Assembly (NCBI GenBank): GCA_037903355.1
Contig: JBAJFE010000055.1
Coordinates: 124,001-188,000, forward strand
Reading direction: 5' to 3'
DNA length: 64,000 nucleotides
From: Trichuris trichiura
Lineage: Eukaryota > Nematoda > Enoplea > Trichinellida > Trichuridae
Part shown: piece after piece, positions 39,769-53,336 of the stretch
Position numbering within the stretch: position 1 is the stretch's first letter
Layout: every line of letters begins with the position of its first letter
Program-made: the position numbers and the translations under genes
The notes under the pieces: model-generated
What the model was told of the DNA's origin: nothing
What the model saw: the letters and a program-made list of their open reading frames with translations, nothing else
The model's database searches: none

Positions 39769-41652
39769 GTCAATGTGCGATTTGGGATTGCACGCCAAGA
39801 AAGTATTTTATTGGACTAAAAACGAGTTGGACCAGGAGGTTTGCTTGCACACTTTACGCAGGGTCAAGCTGAACTTGATTTCTTTAGGATAAACCGGGAC
39901 CAAGCAAATAATTTCTCAAACACAAAACATCATGCTGAAGCGGTGGTCATTTACAAGAAACAATAGTTAACATTTATCATAATGGCACTATGTTAACGTG
40001 GTTAATAGTGGTTAGATTATTGGTTTTTCCAGGCGAAAGAAGGGTTTAAAGCAAGCAATGCATGGGCGATACATTATTATCATAGGGGTTTCTACATTAG
40101 ATTAGGAAAATTGGAAATTACGTCTCTCATACATGAACACCACCGATTTCCTCTTCTCGAAATATTCTTACACTACATAGAACTGCATGACATTTCAGGG
40201 TGTGATATTAAAAATTTTGGGAAATCGCGATCACTACTCTTTATTGCGAATCCTCACATTTGTTACTGAGATTGTATTTTGCTGCTGCTGATTTTGATCT
40301 GTGTAATCAAAGCACATGCTTAAAAGGAACAAATTTCCTTAAGCCTGACATTATGCGCATTAGAAAAGCAACTTTACGCGTAACAAACGCAGTTTTGAAA
40401 ACTTACGTTGCCTCGCAGATGAATAGTAGTTTTCTATGGAGGAAAATGGTCACGTTACAACTCGAAAATATATTTTCTGGCGCGGTTTTTATGACCAAAC
40501 TTTCTGCCTCGATCGTGGGCCTTCAGGCGCTAAAAATAAGAGAATAAAGAGCCGTCTCTAAAAGCTTGAAAGTCTTAACTCTTCCCGATTGCAAAAATGA
40601 AGACAGCTACACAGTAGAAACCTGATTATCTTAATTACCAAAGAAATAAAAATTTTTGTTAGCTGAAAATACCGCTGATTCTGTTTTGAAATTAAAGATT
40701 AAATATGTATTTGCGTTGAACTTGCTTTCTTTTCTGCCGTTTCTCTTTGTTATAATTACCCTTGCAACTAACCGCCCGGTTGCGCGGCAAACTACAGCCT
40801 AGGGCTAAATTTGAATTACCATTGTTTTAGGAGGCTTGGAAACCGTTAGCATTCACGTCGTTATTTAATTGCCAACAAATGCAGGCGTGCCTGCACACAA
40901 ACAGGACAGAGTTTTGAAAATTAGCTCAGCTTCCGTTCTCGCCCTATTCTTTAAATAAGTCAAATAATAAGGCACTAAATTCTTGGAAACTAAAATAGAA
41001 AAGTAAATGAATTAAAAACGTTGATTGTTCAATATTTTCATGAAGTAAGTTACCGCATGTGCAGTGCAAATAAGATAATCAAGTTTATACGGTAGTTGTG
41101 TTCTATGCCAAAGTTGCATATTCCTGTAGGCTTGTTAAACTTAACTTGTAGTGTTGTTTTAAGATACAATGCGCTGTTCAAATACAACTTAGAACACCTT
41201 TTTTCCTTCTGTAGGCCGTTTCGCTATTTACCTAACATTCTCCGTCTTTTTGGGTTACCATATATGACGCGACGCAAATTTTTGCTGCACTCTTGGCTGT
41301 ACGAGTTTACACAGCACACGCGTGCTGTAGTTGTGACCTTTAAGCTGGACGCGTCGCGATACGTGTAAACTGTGGTCCCACAATACCATCTAAGCACAGC
41401 GTTATTTTCGATTGTGTACATTTGTGTTCAAAAGTATAGGCAAGCTAACGCTGCCTGTTTTGGCGTAGGATAAGCACTAGCAACATAAAAGTATATAACC
41501 TATCTACATGTACTGCACTATACTTACAGTTCTCTCTCACTTTTCAAGAATTTAAACGAAAAACGTGCGATTCAGCTAACAAGGTACTTTTAACCAACTT
41601 ACAAGTTTTGTAGCTTTTGAATAAATCTGCTTACGCTGTTTTCTCATATCAA
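39769..41652. other. spacer without recognised gene
   Basis: About 1.9 kb with short open frames only. Nothing joinable was found. Confidence 0.5.
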
Positions 41653-41971
41653 ATGGCGACTGGTGGTGAGGAACATCGAGACAAAGTCAATGCAATAAAC
41701 AAGGTAGTATCTGATGCGCCATTGTTAATTGATAATACTGTTTTTCTTTGCTTTTCTGTTTATTACTTTACCTTTTTTGAGTTGAAGAAAGTTACAACAA
41801 TAAGATATGGTATCTACCCTATTGGTTACTTGGTCATTTGAAGTGTTGCCTCGTTAGGTTATAACTGACCTACTTTGCCGGTAGTAGCGTTCAACTGAAG
41901 TTTGATTTTTACATACATTTCTGTCTCTTTTACTTTTCCGTCGTATACTACTAAACCAACTAGCTGAAGCA

Positions 41972-42882
41972 ATGCAACTCAGCAAAGATAATTTCAATGA
42001 GAATGACAAGGTTCAATTATTATACTGTTTTCAGTTTTCTCAATCCTATTTGCAATTAGTGCATGCTACAGCATCCATAGACAATAGAACTGCACAGAAT
42101 TGTTTGCTTTATGCTTTTTCAAAACGGAGTTTCCATTTTACGCCATCGTTTAAGCCCAGCTGCTGCTAAATGTCAGTCATTTCAAAGCAGACGAAACAGC
42201 TATGGTTATATGTATGCTAAGCCTAAGTTTACGTAAAACATTTACTGACAGTTCATAGCATAAACCGTTGTTTACTGGAATGTCTATTGCTTTGATGATG
42301 TTGATAATGGTTCATTTCCTTCGTAAGGAAGTATATGTAAAAATACTTTGTTTTTTTTACAGGACGGAGAACGTATCGATGACACAGCCGCTGTTGCTGT
42401 ATCACCTGAAGTTTCCAGTCACGGTAACAGCATAATTCACTGAGCAATTAGCTATTGATCATTGCGTATAAAATGTCTGTTTGCATTGTTTATTTTTCAG
42501 TGATCCTAAGTAAGATGGTAAAAAAGTTTGTCATCTTCATGGATATTTACAAGCGCATGCCTCCTGATAAGCAGGTAGAACATCTGGTGCGTCTAATTGA
42601 GGTCCTTACATAAAGCTTTCACGTCTAGTATTTAGCGGAGTGTAAAAATTTTAGGAGCATGCTGAATCGCAAGTGGCTCTCAGAAAAATGACCGCTGGTG
42701 GACGTAAATTGTCAACGGAGGAAATAGTGGCTATCTGTGATTTACTGCGTACAGATAGTAAGATGAGAAAAGTAATCAGAGAAATACTACATGGTTCAAA
42801 AGAACAGCTTGCTGATTTCAAACTGACACCCAGAATACTGAAAGCTTTGGCTCAGTTGGTGGAGAAAGAAAATAATGAATAG
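41972..42882 (+). CDS. hypothetical protein of about 137 residues
   Basis: Not recognised. Exons 41972-42010, 42363-42423, 42501-42586 and 42655-42882 join in phase to a TAG. The first may be preceded by an exon at 41653-41703 (MATGGEEHRDKVNAINK, perfect AAG|GT donor), but that junction is out of phase, so I start at the ATG at 41972. The sequence has an acidic Ser/Val-rich region (DGERIDDTAAVAVSPEVSS), a helical segment (SKMVKKFVIFMDIYKRMPPD), and a long C-terminal exon with GGRKLSTEEIVAICDLLR, KVIREILHGSKEQL and LTPRILKALAQLVEKE. The C-terminal half looks like an all-helical protein-interaction domain. Confidence 0.6.
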
Positions 42883-43219
42883 AAGGACATTGCAGGTCAC
42901 TTTTCTGACTTTCGTCAATCTCTTCTCTGTCTATCACAGCTCTCTTTTCTTAGTACTCCACAGGTCTGCCTGAATTCAACTGTAGTATTATTTTGCTTGT
43001 TTTCCTTTTTCGTAATCATTAGGTGGGTTCAGTAGTTCATATGAGTTTAGCGCATTCACGCACCATTATTTCTACTCCATACACTACGGAAAAATTATTT
43101 CTGCAGATAATAAAGTGATAACTTTTGCTGAGTGATGAGTCATGATAGACTAATGGAAGCAATAGCTTTTAACAAAATGTAACTATTTTTTCTCCAACGT
43201 TTGACAGTACTGACACTAG

Positions 43220-43266
<47 letters not shown>
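43220..43266. repeat. (TTA)n microsatellite
   Basis: About fifteen perfect TTA units. Confidence 0.95.
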
Positions 43267-45542
43267 GGGATTATTTATATTCTTAATGCAACCTAGTCAA
43301 TACTGGAAAAATTTAATTAGGAGAGCAGAAGTCTGTGGCTATCTTTCAGTGATCTTCACCTCTTAGAAATGGAATATTTTTGCTTTTTCACAAAGTTCCA
43401 AAAGTTGAGAATTGTACAGGCATAACAGAATTAAACTGCTGTTGTTGAGTTTTTACAGCTGTAACAAATCAAACCGCTGTTTCATAAGTTGCAAGAGAAT
43501 ACTTCGTTTGTAGTGGGCTTTAGAAATGCCATGAGCACGTTGAGCAATTGGTTTACTACTGACAGTGCACAGCCGCCTACATGTAAGGTTCCCACCACGC
43601 CTAAACATGCAGCGTAGGGTTTAAGAAGATGTAGGCGACTTTCTGGTCATGGAAATTAGCGCCATCTGCTTAATTATAATTGGAAAAAAGTGGCTGCCAT
43701 AAAACTCCATCCCGCCTGTAAACTTGACTGAGATATGCATTGTGAAAGAAGATATAAAGAAAAATAGTGAAGTGAGAAAAGTGACAAGCACAAACATTGC
43801 TGCAAAACATTTATAGAAAAAGTGGCGGATCCTAATGAGCACCATCGTTACCTTCTGTAATGAGTAAAGAAGCCGTTTCATATTGACTTTTTAAAAATTA
43901 ACAATAAAATTGTTTCTTTTCACGCTGCAGGCAATGTGCATACTAGTAAATATCTGCCTGCGAGAGCCACTTGTGCGTAGCTTATGTAAAACATGCAATA
44001 GATCAGCCGCAGAGAAAAGATTCAACTTGACTGCTTAATAATAGCTGTAATGCTAAACAATGAGTTGTGCGTGAGCAAACACCGGCTTGCGTTTGAAGAA
44101 AAGCTAACGGAATGATTTGTTCTTTTGCTTTAGTACGAAAGACCAAAGTCCACCAGTTTATTTGACAATAAAAAAATCAAGCCATCCTTATCCAATTTTC
44201 GTTGCGCATCATTTTCGAATGATAAATGTGAATTATGTAATTGTTTTGAGGATCACATCGTTCTTCGTTTCATTCTTGCAGCACCTGCTGCGGTGTGAGT
44301 GATTCTAAAATAGAAAACCTTAACAAATTATAGCTAACAGTTGGCAGCTAGCTACAATTTTTTTAAATTTGAAATTGTGTACGATAAATTACTTTACGAC
44401 GCTGCGAATATGTTTGCATTCCCTATTTATACTGAGAGTGCTTAAGCCAAACTAGCTGTCATTTTAAAAAGTTCCAAAGTTTACATGAAACCATTATGTC
44501 TTAATAATTCCAGCGATTATTGTAAGTCTGCAGCTTCACTGCTCACTTAAGCGCGTTGAGCAGTTGAGCTAGCCTACTTCTGTATCATAAAATATGTTGT
44601 ATAGAATAGGACAAACCATTGATGCAGGATTGTAGGCATTGGATGTATTTTTTAAAGTCATCCTGTCCCTTTGTGGATTTCCAACTTTCGCGCGTTCCAG
44701 CGCAGTCATATCTTGCGCAGTCAAGTCGGCTTTGCAGCACATCTGGAGGCTACAATAGAATGATAGCCAGGTTATGAAAGGGTCTCATTACCCTGCTCAT
44801 TAAGTGTTAGCATTTTTGTGGAACATCTAAATTTAAAAGGCTTTGTCAACAAGCGTACACCTGTAGGGTAATGCTCAATAATAGAATCAACAAGTATCAC
44901 TACTACTAATTCTCTCGATGACATTTTAACAATTATATAGCATCATCGTTTCTGTATTATTTTTTCCAGCAAGTATGCTAGAAATGAAGTCTAATGAAAG
45001 CCTGAATGCGTAATCTTTACGTTTGTGAAGCGGATGTGTTATTTACGCATAAGTAATGCTAATAAAATGAAAGTACGCACTAGTAAGTATACACAAGAGA
45101 ATGGACATTTCAGAATTCTCATTATCAGTTTTCTGCTGCGTTTATGCTTGCTATGAAAGTGCATATTTTATGCAGACAACTTACCAGTTTAGCCTCAGCG
45201 ACAAAAGCGATTGCAATGAGAAGAATAGCAAACTTGCAAACAGTACTAAAGCGCATCTTTCCAACTGTTTTACGCCTAACATTATTCTTACTTATAGCTG
45301 TAAGATGTTTGCTTTCGCGAAGTGTACAGTTGATTGACTATTCTGAAGACCGGACATTCAACGCCTTCACTGAATGCAGTTGTAAGTACCATTTGCATTT
45401 TTGTTTACTTCTTCCCGTTGTGCGTTGCCCTGACATAAATAGTATTGTTCTGGCAAAGGATTTCCAGCAGAAAAAGAATACAAATAGGTAAAGTCTGTGT
45501 GAATAAATACCCTTCACGGCTAAATGCTGGAATTGCGGGCAG

Positions 45543-45672
45543 CTGCTTTATTCAAGGTTTGAAAGCTGTTTACGACTGCCTGCAGCAGCTGAGCAAATGT
45601 AATTCAAAATCGTTTGTGAAGAACGATTCATATATTCTCTGCGTCAAAGTAAAAAGGGTTAATCCATTCTGA
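45543..45672 (+). CDS. possible terminal exon with cysteines
   Basis: Opens after a GCGGGCAG acceptor and ends in TGA. It contains CFIQGLKAVYDCLQQLSKC and a later Cys. The spacing recalls small secreted proteins, and it lies near the cysteine-bearing gene at 47.1-47.9 kb, but no upstream exon could be joined. Confidence 0.3.
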
Positions 45673-46289
45673 GCTGCATGCTTGGGGCCTTCTCGAAAAA
45701 TTCGGCTAGTTCAAGTTACTTCATCTGTGCATATAAAAGTTCAAGCCCACTTAATGTTTAATAAACCCGCGGGCGGTAACTGAATGCGTTAAGTTGGAAT
45801 AGAACCATTTTCCAACAACGTAATAGGGTGAAAAAAATTAATGCTTTTTAGTAGGATGTATGTGGCTGAAAAAATTCAATTCCTTTGTCTTTGTTAAAAT
45901 TTCGGGATTGCGCCCCTCGGCAGGAAGCTCTGACAAGTGAACTGCACGAAACATTTTTATTTTCAGGATCTCTAACCGAACCGGAAGTTTTGAAAGTTAG
46001 ACATGTACATTAAAAAATGAATACCATCAGAAATACAAAAGTGATATCAAAAGTTATTCGTATAATGCGTCGATGATTTCTCCAAAATGAAAGGCATCAC
46101 ATTCGAGACTGGGAAAGCATACTGACAGCAGGAAAAAATTCTGGCAAAAAGTAAAACCGAAAAAAGAAAGACAGAGAAGGATTCAGCCTCTTAGAATTAC
46201 GGCATTCAGGATTCTAACCGCAGCTGTTTTTCGTGTTAAGTGCGTATCGATTAACGCGTCGATGCCTAATTTGCATAATAACTTTGTTT

Positions 46290-46531
46290 CGAAAGACGAG
46301 GTGTCTTTTAACAGGCTTAGGTTGTTTCATAGTTGATCTTCTGGTTCACGGGTTTGGCCTGTTTGATGTATCTGTAAGTAAACTTCAAAGTGCCCTACCA
46401 ACGAATGGATGAGCAAATTGTTAGACAAATTACAGAACAATTTGCTCATCCATTCGCTGGTAGGGCACTTTGAAGTTTACTTACAGATACATCAAACAGG
46501 CCAAACCCGGGAACCAGAAGATCAACTATGA
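46290..46531. mobile_element. palindromic non-autonomous derivative of the Penelope-like element
   Basis: A 242-base insertion flanked by the 13-base direct repeat AATAACTTTGTTT (46277-46289 and 46532-46544). It consists of terminal sequence of the 28.3-30.7 kb element followed by an almost perfect palindrome, with arms of about 90 bases meeting near 46434. It has no reverse transcriptase, so it must have been mobilised in trans. Confidence 0.88.
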
Positions 46532-47109
46532 AATAACTTTGTTTACCGATTGCATCGCTGAAAAGTTAAATCCGAACAACAAAAATGGTTTCATATGCAT
46601 TTATACGTATTTTACTTCATTTATAAGGAGATACCAAACTAGCCAAACGCCCCTGCGTCATTTCAAAGGTAAAACGGGACTTCTTATAAATGTCTTGAGG
46701 TGACAACTACACTCCGTTGTTGATGACGGGAAGATGATGGTGCCGGTAAAACTCTTGGTACGTTCCTTGTACCAAGCTTTTCTAAAAAAATGATCAGCAT
46801 CATTTTAGCATCAGCACGATGTAAATTATGAGTAGGGACGCTATTCTACCAAGGTGAAAATAGGCGGAAGAAGTAAACAAAAGGGACTGCTCTTCTGCCT
46901 TTGCAATTCCTGCGATAATGTTTTATATGACTGACGTACTAAGATGAATTAATTTTACCACATCTGAAAGGCTGTACTCTCTCGAGAAACAAGCGCTAGT
47001 GAAAAGCCTAATAAGTTACCACGCATGCGTGCAACCTTCCTTAGCGCACTATCTGCTTGCTCACGTTAGTTTAACCCTATTTCCATGAATCGTTGATGCT
47101 TTAACCAAC

Positions 47110-47883
47110 CTGCTATGCACTTGTCCAAGCACTCGAAGTACTGCTTAGAGGTTATCTTGGGTCCTTTATTCTGAGTGTTTTGCCAACCAGAACGTAAAGC
47201 ACGACAGTCTTCTCTCATGCACGTTAGACGAGCTGCTACATCTTCTCGCTATAACAAAAGCCACATAAAGTTTACCAGTATAGTAACGGGTATATTATTT
47301 TAAAAGTTATGTATTTCTAAGTAAATGACGTAAATGGAAGTTGCGAAACGGTCCCGTCATCACCATGCCGGAAGGCTACCTTCTGGCGCGCTGACGGCGG
47401 GGCAAAGCAGCTTGGTTTTTTGTAATAAACAAGTTTACGTCGAATCGATTTCGCTTGTTCCCACTTATACGAGATTTCCGGCGCGTCATCTTAGCTTCAG
47501 TAGCATTGCGGTTTTGGCATAAAGTAAATTGAAATCAGCATGCAGCTTCAATTATAAAAGATATTACCAAAATATAAGGTTTGACAGAGTGTTCATTTTT
47601 GGTTAACATGAAGGCTTAATATTCTTTTCCAAAGATTTTTTGCGGAATTGTACCCGTTGTTTTTTAAACGTTTATTCCAAAAACGTTTAAAAACCAACGG
47701 GCCAACGGGTACAATTCCGTGAGAAAACTTTGGAAACAAATAAAGAAACCCGTTATGAAGAAAAAGAAAAAGAAAAAAGTCTCATTATTGTACTAAATCG
47801 GCTAACCAACTTACCAGAGCTTCAGTTTCAAAGCAGAAAAGCGTTAGCAGAATTGACAAAACGAGTACAATGACGGAACGCAT
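47110..47883 (-). CDS. secreted cysteine-bearing protein, paralogue of the 62.6-63.9 kb gene (3' end unresolved)
   Basis: Exon 1 (47815-47883) encodes a 23-residue signal peptide, MRSVIVLVLSILLTLFCF followed by ETEAL, and ends at a perfect GTAAGT donor. Exon 2 (47110-47248) encodes 46 residues with REDVAARLTCMREDC and YFECLDKCIA, and ends with the donor G|GTTGGTTAA. The 62.6-63.9 kb gene has the same exon phases, the same pattern RxDxxxRLxCxRxDC...CLDxC, and the same unusual donor sequence. A third exon is expected at lower coordinates. An acceptor near 47054 gives a poor match, so the gene may be degenerating. A hairpin lies in intron 1. Possibly a secreted effector or antimicrobial-type peptide; that is only a guess from size and cysteines. 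Confidence 0.65.
47626..47736. repeat. hairpin in intron 1 of the secreted-protein gene
   Basis: Inverted arms begin TTTCCAAAG and end CTTTGGAAA. The inner block GGAATTGTACCCGTTG and its complement are perfect. Probably a small foldback MITE. Confidence 0.8.
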
Positions 47884-50800
47884 TCTGATGAGCAGACATA
47901 AGAGGAATCCGTTTTTATACTTCAGTTCTGCCTCACTTTTCTGACTACATCTGACAAAAGTAAACAAAAGTGGCTTCATGCGGCTGTACGCTAACAAAGT
48001 ATGCAATCATCAGCCACATACAGCTAACAGATAGCAACAGCTATAAATTTTGAAAAGATAACAAAATGTGATTAAATATTTTAAAATCTTCATAGTTGAG
48101 GCTCAACGCCCCCTGATGCATGTGGGGAAGCACCCAGCGGGTGGGCGATGGCGCGAGAAAGGTTACAGTACTTGATGCATCAGCCGTTGAAACAGAATGT
48201 TAAACTGGCACAAGCTGAGTTCCAGTCGGTGAACAGAAGTCGGGTAAAAGCAAGACGAAATCTTTCGTTTTCCAATGGTCGTCAAAACATTGTCTAAGCA
48301 AAAAGCAGTGCCACACTTTAATGTAAATAATATCTAACGTTTATTTATTGCAGTGCTGATCATTTGACTTCTCTCTGTATTGTTGCAAAGAGCTTCGAAC
48401 AAATTTTAGGTTTATGGATATTCTATGCATCAGCTGAACCAGTGAGGGTACGTGCTCATCGCTGTCACTGTTCTGGCCATTATCCTCAGAAGGTTGCACA
48501 GTTACGCGGGCTGAAAGATGTAGAAGGGCATAGATTTTTTTACGCTTTATTTATAAGCTTATAGACCACTAACAATGGAATAGAATTTATGCTCATTTTG
48601 CTGAGCTGTTACAGGGTACACTTTTTTCGTCAGCCACTTGTCATTATAGGCAGTGAAGAATCTTATCGAATCCTCCAATAATTCTTTTTTGAATAAACGT
48701 ATGGTGGCTCTCATAATAGAATATTTAGACATAATATTCCTACTTTCTAACGCGTAAGGTTTTTTGTCCCTTTAAGCAAATACGTTTTTCAGTTTAGCCT
48801 GTAACGGCCTTAGCCTAAAAAGAACAATAAACGTTTCCGTCACTATGAGCTTTTGCAGAGATGCACCATTTCATGTGTTTATTCGTTTGCCCAAAACCGC
48901 TCACCTCGTTTTATAGCATCAAATCTGGACAAATCCCTATAACTTTCCGGCAAAAATTGATGTGAACCGCATGCTACTTTACCCCTTTAGAAATGGAATT
49001 TTTCGTAATAAGTTAACCCTAAATTAAGCGTCCCTTTTCAGTTGTTCATCTGAAGTGAATCGATGTTCCCTTAAAGCCTTTTCGAATTTTGTTTCCCAGG
49101 CACCCCATCGTCGTCCTGTACAGCCCTCACCCTAAGCCTGAGCGTAAACATAAGGCTAATGTCTTGTCTTATATTCGGATAACGGCAAGAAAGGGTGACT
49201 GGAATGCTCTCCAGTAAAGGCAAAAAAAATTAAGGGCATGCTTGAAAGAAAGGAACCTGCATTTCTCAAACGGTAGGCCATCTAAGAGACAAGATCCCCT
49301 TTTTAAGTAAATGAAACAGGTAATAATTTAATGGACTAAATCAGGGCTGTATAGAGGACAAGCCAATGTGCTTATAACAGGGAAGGTCTACTTTGCCGCG
49401 AACGGTTAGACGCCAATACAGTTTGACGCTGATAAAAATGGTAAAACGGCAGCTTAAGACGTAGTCCCATCCTCTATGCAGTGCTAACTTGGGCATTTTA
49501 AATTTTCAATTCTTATATCCACTGAAAAATGTCTTAGGAACCCGTTGATTTACAGCAAGCCTCTAGAAAGACCGTACCTTTACAATCTAGCACCTCGTCT
49601 TCTAAATATCCAAAATTCGGTCCCTCATTCTATCACCTAGTTTGTTCATTCAGAAAAGCTTTAAGAGTACATTAACTCACCTCAGAGGAAGAATTGGAAG
49701 AAAAGGCACATTTCGGACTGAATTCCCTATAGAAGTCTACTGCAAACGGATGCAAGAACCTGTCCTGCACAGGAACTTCTAATCGAGAGACTATAGGATT
49801 TTATAAAAATCCGATGATGCTAAACAAGGTCAGCGATTCGATCAGACGCAGAAATAAAAGGAACAGCAAATATCTGAAAAAGTTCACGATCGAAAAAGGT
49901 AATTTTTGACTGCCTAAAGAAACTCGTGTACAGACTGAATTAGCGCGTTGGAATAAAGCAGAAGAATTATTTCGAATTAAAGTACTATTATAGCCAACCG
50001 ACGTTTCTTCCTAAACATTGTAGGGAAATTCCGGATAACGTTTAACTGAAGTGCTAAAGCCGCCGCAAAGCCGCATGGTAACGTGCAGTACAAAATCAGC
50101 CTTTCCACCTTGGCGCGTTCCAGACGTTTTGAACAACCTCTGATCGCCTGTCGGTCGTTCCAGTTAATTTTTCTTTTTCTGCGGCATTGTACGAATACTC
50201 TCATTTATCTGACGGTTCCGATTATAATAATAATCTGCTGTCTCGTACAGGGGTACGGAAAGCTGAAGTTGTTTCGGTACTACAAATTGAGCTGAGTTTA
50301 ACTAAGCTGAAGTAAGCAATCTTTACTCATTCCGAATAGCTCTAAAAGACAGTTGAAATAGATTGATAACAAAGACGTTTTTCGAAGAAAGAAATATGAG
50401 CTGTTTGCCACGTTCACCCGCTCCGCCGCCTTTTCGATGCTCAGGTAAGGTTGAACACTACTCTCCAGAAGAGTTGCACATTTCTGAAGTTTCTCGCAGT
50501 CGCTAGAATATCTACTAACAATAGCCAAACAGGGCTCGTATTGCGCATTAATGCTGCACCCGCTAGATTAGCGAACCAGATTTCTGCGCGAGTAGCTGTC
50601 ATAATAATACTAATACTTTTCGCCTCTTTTCGTTTGTTTAACGCAGCTTAGAGTCTAGAAAGCTATCTCACAGCGTCTTGGTAAAGGCCATGCAGCTCCT
50701 ATAACCTGATACCGCAATACTTTCTTTCATGTTATCTTATCGCTCTTCATTACGTAACCGCTCACGTCACATAGCTCCCGCCTGCTAGTACGGCGTAAAG

Positions 50801-51245
50801 CCTCAAAACATTTTACTAAATGACTTGAGCTCTCGGAAGGAAAACAATAACGAGCTGTATAATGATGTGAGGCTTTAATGTCCAATGAGGTGCACTTAGT
50901 TTCGTATTTTAGTATTGTAGCAATGGTGGCGAGCCCGTTGTTAAACATTTCAATAAAATTCACGTGCTGTGGCAGATGTAGCAACCTTTAATACCTCCTA
51001 TGCGGCTCAGCAGGAAGCTGGACTTTCTCTAATAAAATACTGTCCTGCTCCGCTGCTAGAAAAAACGTCTTAAGGCAGGGGTGGGGACCCGTTCGTTAAA
51101 TCAACGTTTATTTTAAACGTTAATCCGCGGAGCTTTCAGGCCTCCTCTGGGCTCGTCATCACTGCTGTGCGCCGCCCGTCGAATGGGTCTTTACGTTAGC
51201 AAGCCGCTTTGTTCTTACGATCTCCATAGATGGCAAACATAACCA
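47884..51245. other. spacer with possible minus-strand exons
   Basis: No resolved gene. Minus-strand open segments at 50298-50528 (contains YSSDCEKLQKCATLLESS) and 50727-50984 (contains FIEMFNNGLATIATILKYE) look protein-like. The MFNNG motif also occurs in gene B of the inverted repeat. Exons could not be chained. Confidence 0.4.
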
Positions 51246-51600
51246 TTATCTTAAGAATATCTTCGCCACGTCAGATGCGGGTTCTTCGTTTTCACCGAAA
51301 CTAGAAAAGCAAAGCTATCCTATGTAGGCACTCTATGCAACTTACCCTGTTGAAAGTGCGCCTTCGTCTACATTGCTATTGCATATTTTATATGCCTTTT
51401 CGGCGCACTTTTCAAACAACTGCACGGGTGTGCCTTGTACGTTTTCTAATGCAGGATCAAAAGCACAGCGTTCGCTTACCTGTAAAAAGCAGCGAACAAT
51501 GAAAGTACGAAATTAGGCTGCTGACTTCAGCACATACGAGTTTCGCTAAAACGAACAGCTTCTCCAGCTGCAAGACGAGCTCCTTGTTGTTGCTGTCCAT
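51246..51600 (-). CDS. gene A, left copy, hypothetical 91-residue protein
   Basis: Three minus-strand exons in coding order, 51480-51600, 51346-51445 and 51246-51300 (121, 100 and 55 bases), with donors GTAAGC and GTAAGT. The right copy has exactly the same exon lengths and phases. The N-terminal exon is helical and hydrophobic (LQLEKLFVLAKLVCAEVSS), the second has VQLFEKCAEKAYKICNSN, and the end is acidic (GENEEPASDVAKIF). An acceptor-like TTTTCAG sits 36 bases upstream of the ATG, so a 5' UTR exon or trans-splice site is possible. Differences from the right copy are mostly synonymous or conservative, so both appear maintained. Family not recognised. Confidence 0.75.
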
Positions 51601-52037
51601 CGAAAGTGGAATATGCGCAGCAGGAAATCTGTAACTCTGAAAACCGCCGAAGTAAAAGTAAGCAAGGTTGTGAATCGCTGTAAAGCGCTTTGACACTTTC
51701 GGTCGCTTCGATAACGAGTGACCAACTTTAATTTTCACTTCCTTTGTTAAGCCAATACTCTACTGGCAGAAAATAGCAAAAAAGTACAGCGCTAAATATT
51801 TGCTTGAAAAAGTATCAACAAACAACTGCCACAGCTACAAGTGGCACGATCTAAATTCAGAGCAATAAAAAACAGGTACAATTGGACTAAAATGCAGTGC
51901 GCTTCACGCGGGTTAATTTTCATAAGTAGCTAACAGTCTATTTTAAGAAATAGAATTTATAATTTTCGGATTTTGAGAGTACTGGAACGTTCCCTTTTAT
52001 TTAAAAGACGGTGATCGAAACTTCGCTTAACGCTTAG

Positions 52038-52333
52038 CAGCTCCAAATTAAAAGCAGCGCGTAGAATCCTGCCATAATTGGGCAATTGTTAAAATATCGA
52101 AAACTATATCCGCCGAGATCATACAGAATGTGCTTTCGCAAATGTTCAATAACGGTAGGGAAGAACACGCAGCATTTAAGAAAGTGAGACAATCCCTGAA
52201 AAACGCTGTTCTCGATATGCACCACGAAAGGTTCAAGTTCGCTCATTCAGCATCAGCTCAGGCATGCCACCATGAACCAGAAACAAACGTATTGTCCTTT
52301 CTATCTTTTTTCTGTTTTTATCTATTTGCTTGA
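52038..52333 (+). pseudogene. gene B, left copy, possibly truncated
   Basis: Counterpart of the exon at 59968-60260. From about 52053 the frame reads KQRVESCHNWAIVKISKTIS, then NNGREEHAAFKKVRQSLKN, HHERFKFAHSASAQ and a hydrophobic end FLSFFCFYLFA. Just after the shared acceptor (CGCTTAG) an in-frame TAA replaces the CGA of the right copy, so this copy must start further down or is inactive. A three-base indel relative to the right copy keeps the frame. Confidence 0.6.
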
Positions 52334-53336
52334 CTGAAAAGCTTCTAATTTTCCTCTTAAGTGAATTAGCAAGCAACTAGTATTAAACTTGTGGGTTGAA
52401 TAGCTTTTCTGCCGCCCACTGCTGGACTAGATTAGCAATCACAGAAAACTGACCAATCAGAATTGACCCAGACTTGAGCAATCAGCGTCGCCGTCACTGG
52501 GCCAATCATTACCAACCTTTTTTAGCTAGGGCGAATTCTTATACACCGTGATATTCGGCAGCTAGTATTAAGGCAACACGATATGGGCTAACAAGCGTGG
52601 GAAGTTTACTATTTAACCCAAAAAGGGCTAATTGGGCTCGCCTAAAACTGAAGCTATTTTCTAAAACAAGCACAAACAGCACCGTAGTCATTTGCTTTCT
52701 CTCAACTGTAGTGCGGAGATGGAAAACCTTTCTGATGCTGTATTTTATTAGCAAGCCACCCCTGGTCATGCAATAACCAGGGAAACAAAAGCTTGAAAAG
52801 TTACCGAATAAGGCAGCCTTTAGTGGTCGCTACCGTGAGAATAGTAAAAGAGAAACTTACGTGTGCCGGTGCGCTGTCGCTTACGCAGCAGGCCAAGATC
52901 CGTTCTTTATACTGCCCATAAGTGAGCAGTACACACACGAACGGACTTAGGCCGCCAGGATGAATAGTTCTTCAACGATTTTGACGAACTTGTTGTCCAC
53001 AGTAAGCAGAACTGTACAGTAACTAAGTGCGCAGGTAAGCAAATACGAGCTTTGCTTTTCCGCTAATGGAAGGCGGGGAGTATTCTCCAACATCGAAGGA
53101 AGAGCACTTTCCGCGCGTAACAGAAGCAGCTATTTAAATACAACAATAATTTCAGTAAGGTTAACTTTGGCGGTACTTGTTCTTCTAGTTGTGGCCAAGA
53201 AGAACTGTTTTAAACGGTGAGTGTAGGTAAAGTGGCACGAAAACGTGCAAGGTGTAGCGGGTCAGGACCGCGACTCCTCGTGCACTGTACTTGACTACTC
53301 TGGAATGTATTACTGGAATTATATATTCGGCTAAGT

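Larger units (their letters stand above)
42883..46276. other. spacer with a TTA microsatellite and a possible Cys-rich exon
   Basis: Mostly unexplained. It contains the (TTA)n run and a possible terminal exon at 45543-45672. Confidence 0.45.
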
